From Pseudomonas sp. PDM18 (GTDB taxonomy: Bacteria; Pseudomonadota; Gammaproteobacteria; Pseudomonadales; Pseudomonadaceae): 64,000 bases of DNA. The notes under the pieces were generated by a model. The model saw only the letters and a program-made list of their open reading frames with translations, searched no databases and was not told the DNA's origin. The stretch covers positions 1 to 64,000 of the forward strand of contig NZ_JACVBX010000011.1 in NCBI RefSeq assembly GCF_014852585.1, given 5' to 3'. The translations under genes were made by a program, and so were the position numbers. Shown piece by piece: positions 7,800 to 14,748 of the stretch. Position 1 is the first letter of the stretch. Each line of letters begins with the position of its first letter.

Positions 7800-8701
7800 C
7801 CGTAACCGCGCCCATCGGTGAACTGGATGTCGGTGAGGATGCTGATGCCCTTCTCGACCTTGTACAGCTCCGAGCTCCTGATCAGCTCCGGGTCGCTGAA
7901 GGCTTCGCCCTTGGCGCGGCCTGCCTGGATCTGCTGCATCTTGTCGCGCACCGCGACGACGTCGGCGTAGGTCATGGCCGGCACCTTGCTCGGGTCCTCG
8001 TCGGCGTGGGCGCCGTAGAGGGTGGTCTGCGGGTTGATCACCTTCAGCGTGGCGTCCAGCGAGGCGACGTAGTCCTTGAGATTCCCTGCAAGCAGCCAGG
8101 ACGGGTAGAGGTGGTCGCCGGAGAGCAGGATGTTGTGCGCCTCATCGAACAGCGCCACTTCGTCCGGTGTGTGGCCGGGCATGCTCAGCAGGCGCAGCTT
8201 GAGGCCGCCCAGGTCGATCACCTCGTCGGGCTTCACCAGTCGCGCGACCTTGAAGGGCGCCAGGGTCATGTGGTCGATGTTGCCCAGGTAGACCGGCTCG
8301 GGCACCTGGTAGAGGCCGTCGGCACGGCGGAATTTCGCCGTGAAGGGCGTATCCACCAGATAGATGTTCTGGAAGTTGTGCAGCCCGCCCAGATGGTCGA
8401 AGTGCAAGTGCGAGGGGAGCACCGCGAGTGGCTTGTCGGTGATCTGGCGGGCGACCTGGGTGATGTCTTCCTTCTGGTTGGCGCCGGAGTCGAACATCAG
8501 CGCCTGGTTCGAGCCTACCAACAGGTACGAATAATTCTTCTGGTAGTAGTTCGGCTCGCCGATGGCGTAGAGGAAGTCCGTCAGCTTGTGTACCACGAAC
8601 GCCGGCTTTTCAGCCTTGGGTGCTTCGGCGGCGATCGCGGCGAAGGGCGCGCCGAGGAGGGTAGTGGAAGCCACGGCCAGGACTTTCATCAGTGTGCGCA
8701 T
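7793..8701 (-). CDS. Periplasmic metallo-beta-lactamase-fold hydrolase
   Basis: This 302-residue protein has a signal peptide (cleavage near AIAAEA, about residue 25) and an MBL fold. The metal motif HLHFDH is at 98-103, followed by PGHTPDE and SGDHLYP, which supply the third His and bridging Asp. It is therefore an exported di-metal hydrolase. The real substrate is unknown: the family includes lactonases, glyoxalase-II-like and quorum-quenching enzymes as well as beta-lactamases, and nothing here picks one. AAGAGGT precedes the ATG at 8701. It converges on and overlaps the LysR gene by 7 bp, so transcriptional interference is possible. Confidence 0.8.
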   Translation of the reverse strand: MRTLMKVLAVASTTLLGAPFAAIAAEAPKAEKPAFVVHKLTDFLYAIGEPNYYQKNYSYLLVGSNQALMFDSGANQKEDITQVARQITDKPLAVLPSHLHFDHLGGLHNFQNIYLVDTPFTAKFRRADGLYQVPEPVYLGNIDHMTLAPFKVARLVKPDEVIDLGGLKLRLLSMPGHTPDEVALFDEAHNILLSGDHLYPSWLLAGNLKDYVASLDATLKVINPQTTLYGAHADEDPSKVPAMTYADVVAVRDKMQQIQAGRAKGEAFSDPELIRSSELYKVEKGISILTDIQFTDGRGYGY

Positions 8702-8979
8702 GAGCGCGTACCTCTTTCTCGTTGTTGTCGGGGACGGCGGGTTGTCCGCCGGTCCATCTCACCGCTGGCGAGGGCGTACTTCAATGCACGATTTCTGCGG
8801 CCGACAGTTCAGCTCGGCTAAAGCCTGGCGGGATTAGCGACGCTGATTTTCGTGGTTGTGCATAAGCAGGGCTAATTGTTCATTCGGGGAATTCATGGCA
8901 GCGACGACGCTCTGCCGGTAGAACTGTGCGGGTCGGGCGCGCTGTGCGCGCCCATTCCCCTGTTTGCGGAGCTATTCCA

Positions 8980-9072
8980 ATGAAGTCCAGATGGACCGCT
9001 TTGCTGTGTGTGCTGAAAACCCTCTCCGTCGCCTGGGGCGACTACAACAAGCGCAACTTCGTCCGCCGCTGA
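8980..9072 (+). CDS. Putative 30-residue small protein
   Basis: An ATG at 8980 follows GCGGAG (8965-8970) at 9 bases and opens 30 codons reading MKSRWTALLCVLKTLSVAWG then DYNKRNFVRR. It has a short hydrophobic stretch (TALLCVLKTLSVAW) between basic ends, like small membrane-associated or leader peptides. It precedes the B3/B4 gene by 54 bp in the same direction and lies in a 425-bp gap that otherwise holds only the two promoter regions. Translation is not proven; a leader peptide or a chance frame are the alternatives. Confidence 0.4.
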   Translation: MKSRWTALLCVLKTLSVAWGDYNKRNFVRR

Positions 9073-9126
9073 GGCGGGCAACCTGAGAGTCCGAATCACC
9101 CCGTTTCACCGTACAAGGATTTCGCC

Positions 9127-9807
9127 ATGCAACGTGTCACGCCACAGATCGATCCCGCCATCGCCGCCATCGCTCCCGGCTTTCGAGCCCTGAGCATCAC
9201 GTTGGAAGCCGCACCGATCCTCCATCCGGAGGTGGCGGAGTTGGCGCTGCAGCGAGCTTGCGCGGCACTGGCGGCGGGCGAGCCGGCCTGGGGCGACGCG
9301 CACCTGGCGGCCTGGGCCGAGGTGTTCCGCCGCTTCGGCGCCAAGCCCCAGCGCACGCCCTGTTCGGCGGAAGCGCTGCGCAAACGCGCGCTGCGTGACG
9401 GCAGCCTGCCGAGCATCGATCCGGTAGTGGACCTCTACAACGCCATCAGCGTGCAGTTCGCCATTCCGGTCGGTGGGGAAAACCTCGCCGCCTACGCCGG
9501 TACTCCGCGCCTGGTGATCGCCGACGGCAGCGAAACCTTCGATACCCTGAAGGACGGTGCGCCGGCCCATGAATCACCCGATGCTGGCGAAGTCATCTGG
9601 CGCGACGACTTCGGCGTCACCTGCCGGCGCTGGAATTGGCGCCAGGGCGTGCGCACTCGCCTGGATGCAGAGGCGCAGCGCATGTGGTTCATCCTCGAAT
9701 GCCTGCCGGAAATGCCGCTTGAGGCACTGCACCAAGCGGGCGACCAGCTGGTTGGCGGGTTGCAGGCGATGATGCCGGGAGCCAGGGCAGAAGTGCTGCT
9801 GGTGTAA
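9127..9807 (+). CDS. B3/B4 (PheT-like tRNA-binding) domain protein
   Basis: This 226-residue cytosolic protein consists of the B3/B4 fold found in the beta chain of phenylalanyl-tRNA synthetase. In free-standing form the fold may edit or bind mischarged tRNA or amino acids. Visible are the conserved core VDLYNAISVQFAIPVGGENL at about 100-119 and GEVIWRDDFGVTCRRWNWRQG at about 152-172. The biochemical role of stand-alone members is not settled. It starts 54 bp after the 30-residue small ORF and is convergent with the TetR gene ending at 9824. Confidence 0.78.
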   Translation: MQRVTPQIDPAIAAIAPGFRALSITLEAAPILHPEVAELALQRACAALAAGEPAWGDAHLAAWAEVFRRFGAKPQRTPCSAEALRKRALRDGSLPSIDPVVDLYNAISVQFAIPVGGENLAAYAGTPRLVIADGSETFDTLKDGAPAHESPDAGEVIWRDDFGVTCRRWNWRQGVRTRLDAEAQRMWFILECLPEMPLEALHQAGDQLVGGLQAMMPGARAEVLLV

Positions 9808-9823
9808 GGCAGGGCGTGAGCCG

Positions 9824-10453
9824 TTACTTCACCCTGCTTTCCAGGTAAGCGCAGAACATATCCGCCATCGCTCCGCTGAAGGCTTCGGTCTCTTGCACGC
9901 TGCGCGGGGTCTCCGAGAACTGCTTGCCCACCGAGCCGAGGGTCGTGGTGATCAATTCGCGCGCCAGCGCACGCTGCTCATCGGATGCGAGAGGAAGAAC
10001 TTCTGCGATGAAGGTCTGGAAGATGCCTTCGCCGGCAGCCTTGGCTTCCCTGGCCTCGGGGGCGTCGCGGTAAAGCGGGGCGGCGTCGCTCAGGGCGATG
10101 CGCATGCGCGCTTCCTCGCATTCGGAGCGGATGAACGCATGCACCAGATTGCGCAAACGTTGCAGCGGCGGCTGGCTTTCATCGACCAGCAGGCCGCGCA
10201 GCATTTCAGTGGTCTGTCGCCACTCATCACTCTGCAGGCGGAACAGGATCGCGGCCTTGTTCGGGAAGTACTGGTACAGCGAACCGACGCTGACGCCGGC
10301 GCGTTCGGCGACCCGTGCCGTGGTGAAACGCTGGGCGCCTTCCTTCTCCAGAACCTGAACAGCGGCGTCGAGAACGGCCGTCACCAGGTCGTTGGAGCGG
10401 GCCTGTTTCGGCTCCTTGCGCGTGGAAATACGCGGGCTGCGGCGTTCGCTCAT
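9824..10453 (-). CDS. TetR-family regulator
   Basis: This 209-residue regulator has its helix-turn-helix at about residues 30-65 (FTTARVAERAGVSVGSLYQYF), followed by an all-helical ligand domain. The start at 10453 (MSERRSPRIS) leaves the usual basic N-terminal tail; the open frame to 10501 is longer than needed. It is divergent from the SAM-dependent methyltransferase at 10549 with 95 bp between starts, so it probably represses that gene and itself. No clean palindrome could be identified there. Confidence 0.8.
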   Translation of the reverse strand: MSERRSPRISTRKEPKQARSNDLVTAVLDAAVQVLEKEGAQRFTTARVAERAGVSVGSLYQYFPNKAAILFRLQSDEWRQTTEMLRGLLVDESQPPLQRLRNLVHAFIRSECEEARMRIALSDAAPLYRDAPEAREAKAAGEGIFQTFIAEVLPLASDEQRALARELITTTLGSVGKQFSETPRSVQETEAFSGAMADMFCAYLESRVK

Positions 10454-10548
10454 GGCTGGCTCCGGCAATGCGAATAGTAAAACCTGACGAAAAGATCGCA
10501 TTCTAGTCGGGCGTTATTCCGCACTCAAACTCCACACGGGAAACCACC

Positions 10549-11214
10549 ATGACGACCCTCACTTCCGCCCCCGTGGCGCCCCTTCTGCAGCAGCTTTTCG
10601 AGGAGGCCGACGCGGCTTCTCCGCAGGCCAGCCCGGCTTTCGCGAACCTCGATCAGGCCGCGCTGACCCGCCTGATGCAGAGCAAGACGCAGTACCGCGA
10701 GCTTTACGGCCAGCTCAAGGACCAGCCGCTGCCCGTCTCGCGGGAAACCGGTGCGCTGCTGTACATGCTGGCGCGCAGCATCGGCGCGAAAAACATCGTC
10801 GAGTTCGGCACCTCGTTCGGCATCTCTACCCTGCACCTGGCTGCCGCACTGCGCGACAACGGCGGCGGGCAGCTGATCACCAGCGAGTTCGAGCCTTCGA
10901 AAGTAGCGCGGGCGCAAGCCAACCTGGAGGCTGGCGGCTTGGCCGAACTCGTGGAAATCCGTCAGGGCGATGCGCTGCAGACCCTGGCCAGTGACCTGCC
11001 CGAGCACATCGACCTGCTGTTGCTCGACGGCGCCAAATCGCTTTACCCGGATATCCTTGCGCTGGTGGAAAACCGCTTGCGCCCCGGTGCGATGATCATC
11101 GCGGACAACGCCGACTATTGCCCCGAGTACCTGGCCGAGGTTCGCATGCCGGGCGGGCGCTACCTGTCGATTCCCTTCGCCGACGACGTGGAGCTGTCCA
11201 TGCGCCTGGGCTGA
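10549..11214 (+). CDS. SAM-dependent O-methyltransferase (family 3 / Methyltransf_24)
   Basis: This 221-residue class I methyltransferase has SAM motif I in NIVEFGTSFGISTLHLA (about residues 83-99), the acidic ribose-binding position in ITSEFEPSK and the post-motif LLLLDGAKSLYPDIL. It resembles CCoAOMT/CmoM-type small-molecule O-methyltransferases acting on catechol-like substrates. The substrate cannot be read from sequence. It is probably controlled by the divergent TetR. A convergent LysR gene follows 11 bp later. Confidence 0.78.
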   Translation: MTTLTSAPVAPLLQQLFEEADAASPQASPAFANLDQAALTRLMQSKTQYRELYGQLKDQPLPVSRETGALLYMLARSIGAKNIVEFGTSFGISTLHLAAALRDNGGGQLITSEFEPSKVARAQANLEAGGLAELVEIRQGDALQTLASDLPEHIDLLLLDGAKSLYPDILALVENRLRPGAMIIADNADYCPEYLAEVRMPGGRYLSIPFADDVELSMRLG

Positions 11215-11225
11215 GGCTGCGCGGG

Positions 11226-12149
11226 CTAGAGCGGCGGGTTAGACACTGGTGCATGCCGCGCCATCAGTTCGGCGACCCAGTCGATGAAGACCCGCAGCTT
11301 GGCGCTGACGTGGCGGTTGGGCGGATAGGCCAGGTAGAGCGGCATGCTCTGCATGCTCCAGTCGCCGAACAGTTCTACCAACTCGTTGCGCGCCAGGGCA
11401 TCCACCGCCATGTAACGCGGCAGCCAGAGCACGCCCATGCCGGCGATCCCGGCGGCCAGGTAGGCGTTGCCATCGTCCACCGTGAGCACCGGGCGACCCT
11501 GGACCTGCACGGATTCGCCGTTCTTCTGCAGGGCGTACGAAAGCGGCTTGCCGGTCCGCGCCCAGAGGTAGCCGACGATGCGCTGCTGGCCGTCCTCTAG
11601 ATCGCGCGGATGCCGGGGGACACCGGCGCGCCGCAGGTAGGCGGGAGCCGCGAAGACGCCCAGCGGCAGGTCGCCGACCTTGCGCGCCATCAGCGACAGG
11701 TCGGTGAGCTCACCGCCACGTACCACGCAGTCGACGTTCTCGTCGATCAGGTCGACCATGCGGTCGCTGACGCCCAGGTCGATCTGGATGTCCGGATAGC
11801 GCTCGTGGAAATCAGGCAGGGCAGGGATCAACAGCAGACGCGCCAGCGGGGTGGGCACGTCGACCCGCAAGCGCCCGCGCGGCAGGGCTGCGGCACTGGA
11901 AAGGCTGGTCTCGGCGTCATCCATGTCCGCCAGCAGGCGTGTCACCCGCTCGTAGTACGCCGCGCCATCGGCAGTGAGGTTCAGCTTGCGTGTGGTGCGG
12001 TTGAGCAGGCGCACGCGCAGCCGCGCTTCCAGCTGCTGGATCAGTTGGGTCACGCTGGTGCGGCTCATGTGCAGGGTGTCGGCGGCCTTGGTGAAACTGC
12101 CGGTTTCCACCACGCGGGCGAAGGCTTGCATCGCATCGAAACGGTCCAT
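11226..12149 (-). CDS. LysR-family regulator
   Basis: This 307-residue protein is a CrgA/AaeR-type LysR regulator. The helix-turn-helix at about 5-62 reads MQAFARVVETGSFTKAADTL then HMSRTSVTQLIQQLE, and the effector domain has the typical VDCVVRGGELTDLSLMARKV segment. The start at 12149 puts the helix-turn-helix at the usual distance. The divergent Rid-family gene at 12310 is the probable target, with an inverted repeat (12191-12213) in between. The inducer is unknown. Confidence 0.83.
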   Translation of the reverse strand: MDRFDAMQAFARVVETGSFTKAADTLHMSRTSVTQLIQQLEARLRVRLLNRTTRKLNLTADGAAYYERVTRLLADMDDAETSLSSAAALPRGRLRVDVPTPLARLLLIPALPDFHERYPDIQIDLGVSDRMVDLIDENVDCVVRGGELTDLSLMARKVGDLPLGVFAAPAYLRRAGVPRHPRDLEDGQQRIVGYLWARTGKPLSYALQKNGESVQVQGRPVLTVDDGNAYLAAGIAGMGVLWLPRYMAVDALARNELVELFGDWSMQSMPLYLAYPPNRHVSAKLRVFIDWVAELMARHAPVSNPPL

Positions 12150-12190
12150 GGCGGCTCCGGCTGACGGCTGAAGAAGGCGGGAAAGGTCTG

Positions 12191-12213
12191 ATTGTTTGGA
12201 TTCTACAAACAAT
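12191..12213. promoter_or_regulatory. Inverted-repeat operator between LysR and Rid genes
   Basis: ATTGTTTG-N7-CAAACAAT is a perfect 8-bp inverted repeat 42 bp upstream of the LysR start and 97 bp upstream of the Rid start. Arm spacing fits a LysR dimer half-site pair (T-N11-A). It is the best-formed palindrome in this divergent gap. Confidence 0.7.
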
Positions 12214-12309
12214 GCTGACCAGCGTTGCCGGATTATCGCGAGTGCCGTGCGCCGTAACCTGCCTCCATCGTTGAAACCGGGCCAGCGTGGCCCTCGATGG
12301 AGTAAGCAG

Positions 12310-12705
12310 ATGAGTATCCGTGACGTGGTTTTCCCCGCTGGCCGCCAGGCCCTCTATGAACGCAATCGCTATTCCCCGGCGGTCCGCAGCGACGGCCTGC
12401 TGTTCGTCTCCGGCCAGGTTGGCAGCCGCGAGGACGGCTCGCCCGAGCCCGAGCTGGAAGCCCAGGTGCGCCGCGCCTTCGGCAACCTCAACGCGGTCCT
12501 GGCCGCCGCCGGTTGCACCTTTGAGGACGTTCTCGACGTCACCGTGTTCATGGTCGATCCGCAGGCGAACTTCGAGCGCGCCTGGCAGGTTGCCGCCGAC
12601 TATTGGGGCGCGGCGCCTTATCCGACGGTAACGGCCGTGGGCGTGACCTGGCTGTACGGCTTCGACTTCGAGATCAAGGTCATCGCGCGCCTGCCGCAAC
12701 ACTGA
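12310..12705 (+). CDS. Rid-family (YjgF/YER057c/UK114) protein
   Basis: This 131-residue single-domain protein has the chorismate-mutase-like Rid fold (RYSPAVRSDGLLFVSGQVG; FGNLNAVLAAAGCTFEDVLD). Canonical RidA deaminates reactive enamines/imines using an Arg in an RS-x-V motif. Here the equivalent region reads YPTVTAVGVTWLYGFDFEI with no Arg, so it belongs to one of the Rid4-Rid7-like groups and may not be a deaminase. ATG 12310 follows GGAG (12298-12301). The divergent LysR gene probably regulates it. The GNAT gene follows after 83 bp. Confidence 0.85.
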   Translation: MSIRDVVFPAGRQALYERNRYSPAVRSDGLLFVSGQVGSREDGSPEPELEAQVRRAFGNLNAVLAAAGCTFEDVLDVTVFMVDPQANFERAWQVAADYWGAAPYPTVTAVGVTWLYGFDFEIKVIARLPQH

Positions 12706-12788
12706 GGAGGCCGCAGGGCAGGGCGGCGAGACGGGATGGCCGGGTTTCTTTACCATGCCGTCCTGTTTCGTACCGCCAGGAATTCCCC

Positions 12789-13289
12789 ATGACTGCTCCT
12801 ACCTTTCGCACCGCCACCCTAGCCGACACCGACCGCTGCTTCGAGATCGAGATATCCGCTTACGAAGGCGACGAGGCCGCGACTCGGGAGAAGATCGCCA
12901 CGCGCATCGCGCAGTATCCCGAGGGCTTCCTGATCATGGAGCTGGACGGCGAGATCATCGGCTTCATCAACTGCGGTTGCGCTTTCGAGGTGGAGATGTC
13001 CGACGAGGAGTTCAAGGAACTCATCGGCCATGACCCGGCGGCGCCCAACGTGGTGATCATGTCGGTGGTGATCGACCCGGCGCAGCAGGGCAAGAGTTAC
13101 GCCACGCTGCTGATGCGCACCTTCATCGAACACATGGCCGGCCGGGGCAAGCGCACCATCCATCTGATGTGCAAAGACCGCCACGTACCGCTCTACGAAC
13201 GCTTCGGCTACCGCTACGTCAAGCCTTCGGCGTCCGACCACGGCGGCATGGCGTGGCACGAGATGGTGATGGAATTGCCCACAGCCTGA
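12789..13289 (+). CDS. GNAT-family N-acetyltransferase
   Basis: This 166-residue single GNAT domain has motif A around VIMSVVIDPAQQGKSYATLL (acetyl-CoA pyrophosphate loop QQGKSYA) and motif B near LYERFGYRYVKPSASDHGG. The family resembles arylalkylamine (serotonin-type) acetyltransferases. It would transfer acetyl from acetyl-CoA to an amine that is not predictable. ATG 12789 has AGGA seven bases upstream (12778-12781); the upstream part of the open frame overlaps the Rid gene out of frame and is not real. Confidence 0.82.
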   Translation: MTAPTFRTATLADTDRCFEIEISAYEGDEAATREKIATRIAQYPEGFLIMELDGEIIGFINCGCAFEVEMSDEEFKELIGHDPAAPNVVIMSVVIDPAQQGKSYATLLMRTFIEHMAGRGKRTIHLMCKDRHVPLYERFGYRYVKPSASDHGGMAWHEMVMELPTA

Positions 13290-13300
13290 CGCCGCAGTTC

Positions 13301-13720
13301 TCAGCGTTCCGGCCGGTCGTTCACCCTATCGCGGGTGGCGCGTTCGGCCAGTTGGTCGAAGGTTTCCGGCAGCAGAGCGGATTCGCCCTGTTCGTCGAGC
13401 AGCTGGCGGAACACCAGGTGATCCGGGAAGCTGCGGCTGATCAGCGTCAGCAGCTCGGTGCCGCGCTCGGTCAGCTCGAAGTTGTTGCCGGTGCCGCCGT
13501 GTTCGCGCGGGCGTTCCTGGATATAGCCATTGGCGAACAGGTCGCCCTCCAGGTCGCCGGCGACCTTCTTCAGGTGATCGACGCTACCTTCCACCGGCTC
13601 GCCTTGCAGCCGGTGCTGCTCGGCCACTTCCTCACCGCATTCGCGGGCCTTGTAGGGTTCGTTGGCGCAATCCTGGGCGCGCAGCAACAGGCGTTCGATC
13701 AGGTCCCAGTCGTAGCTCAT
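13301..13720 (-). CDS. Winged-helix-like hypothetical protein (DUF2513-like)
   Basis: This 139-residue soluble protein begins MSYDWDLIERLLLRAQDCAN. It contains a helical segment, a GYIQERPREHGGTGNNFELTERG turn and a final helix (TELLTLISRSF). The arrangement of helices followed by a beta wing and the LTERGTELL helix resembles DUF2513 and other small winged-helix domains, so DNA binding is possible but unproven. The GGAGG Shine-Dalgarno in front of 13720 decides the start. It converges on the GNAT gene, and the lipoprotein gene is divergent from it. Confidence 0.6.
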   Translation of the reverse strand: MSYDWDLIERLLLRAQDCANEPYKARECGEEVAEQHRLQGEPVEGSVDHLKKVAGDLEGDLFANGYIQERPREHGGTGNNFELTERGTELLTLISRSFPDHLVFRQLLDEQGESALLPETFDQLAERATRDRVNDRPER

Positions 13721-13921
13721 GGCGTGTCCTCCGGGTTGGGAAAGCAGGTGCTTCCTGATTTGCGACCCGGCGAGGCGGGGAGGGTTCGAACTTCCTGCGC
13801 GGCGGTGCGTGGCCATCGATGGCGTCGAGTTTCACTATCGATGCAATCGAGTGGTGCGCGGGCCCGGCGCGCCTGACTATCTGTCCCACGAGCTTGTCGA
13901 ACCGAGCAAGGGACAGAATCG

Positions 13922-14311
13922 ATGAACACTGCGCGCCTCACACCCAATCGCCTGACGACCCGTGTTGCCCTGGCTTCGCTGGTGTTGGCCGTGGCCAGCT
14001 TGAGCGGCTGCGCGGCGACCTCCGAAACCCGGCTGAGCTGGGACAGCCTGGGCGGCACCACCGCGCAGGACAGCAGCGCCTACCTGAGTTGTGTCGACGG
14101 CAGGCTCACCCCCGGTACCGCCACTTTCGTCAGCGACACCGGCGCCACCCGCCAGCTGCTCACCGGAAGCGCCGACCCGCTGCTGGCCAGCGGTATCGTC
14201 CAGGTGACTCCGATCGACGGCGGCAACCATTTCAGTGCCTACCAGCGCAGCGCCTGGCAGGACAAGGGTGAGCTGCTGGACGCCGCCTACCAGTGCGCGC
14301 AGCACAGTTGA
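13922..14311 (+). CDS. Small outer-membrane-type lipoprotein
   Basis: This 129-residue protein has a lipobox LSGC near residue 36 after a hydrophobic signal (VALASLVLAVASLSGC). The mature part is about 94 residues with two further Cys (LSCVDG and YQCAQ) that may form a disulfide. Residue +2 after the lipid Cys is Ala, so outer-membrane sorting is expected. I do not recognise the domain. It is a single-gene unit closed by a 9-bp hairpin at 14323. Confidence 0.72.
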   Translation: MNTARLTPNRLTTRVALASLVLAVASLSGCAATSETRLSWDSLGGTTAQDSSAYLSCVDGRLTPGTATFVSDTGATRQLLTGSADPLLASGIVQVTPIDGGNHFSAYQRSAWQDKGELLDAAYQCAQHS

Positions 14312-14322
14312 ATCCGCTTCGA

Positions 14323-14347
14323 GCGGGTCGCCCCCCCAGCGACCCGC
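14323..14347 (+). terminator. Hairpin directly after the lipoprotein gene
   Basis: GCGGGTCGC-N7-GCGACCCGC is a perfect 9-bp stem 12 bp after the lipoprotein stop. There is no T-run, so it could be a Rho-dependent terminator's 3' end-protecting hairpin rather than a classic intrinsic terminator. Confidence 0.55.
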
Positions 14348-14655
14348 CCAGCGCCGGCAGGCGGCGAATAGCCTGCGTCAGTGTCTGCCATCGGGCCTAC
14401 GCTGATTCACTCTCCAGGGGCGCTCCCCCCAGCGCCTCGCCTATCGCCTGTCGAGCCCCCACTCGATGGGCGTTTTTTTTAATTTACGACTGTTGTGTAT
14501 TCTGATCGCGCATGCCAGTGTGTGCGCCCTGGCGGCTGTATTCGCCTTTCACAGCCTGTCGATGCGCATCCGGTTTGTCCGCCGGGCGCTGAACCTTGCC
14601 GCCGGCCGACGGTACACTCACTCCCGTCGCGTAACAGAAGTACAAGAGAATCGAG
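14348..14655. other. Intergenic region before the amidase unit
   Basis: No gene is supported here. It contains a small hairpin GGCGCT-C6-AGCGCC (14419-14436) and a GGGCG followed by eight T (14473-14480), a possible second terminator. The AT-rich stretch after 14473 then probably carries the promoter of the amidase transcript. A weak -35/-10 pair (CTGAAC-N18-TACACT) ends near 14618. Confidence 0.3.
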
Positions 14656-14748
14656 ATGAACACGCATTTTCCGACTTGCGCCGTCTGGGTCCGTCGCGAC
14701 GCAGACCTGCCCCTTCCCATCAACCTTCAGCCGACGGTGAAAGCATGA
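14656..14748 (+). CDS. 30-codon upstream ORF overlapping the amidase start
   Basis: ATG at 14656 opens 30 codons beginning MNTHFPTCAVWVRRDADLPL and ending in a TGA that overlaps the amidase ATG (ATGA, 14745-14748). A GAG-containing purine run (GAGAATCGAG) precedes it. The geometry suits translational coupling or a regulatory leader peptide. It has no recognisable domain and could be a chance frame. Confidence 0.4.
   Translation: MNTHFPTCAVWVRRDADLPLPINLQPTVKA

Noticed and set aside
14293..14505. 70-codon frame after the lipoprotein gene
   Set aside because: It starts inside the lipoprotein gene in another frame, crosses a 9-bp-stem hairpin and a T-run, and has no ribosome-binding site.
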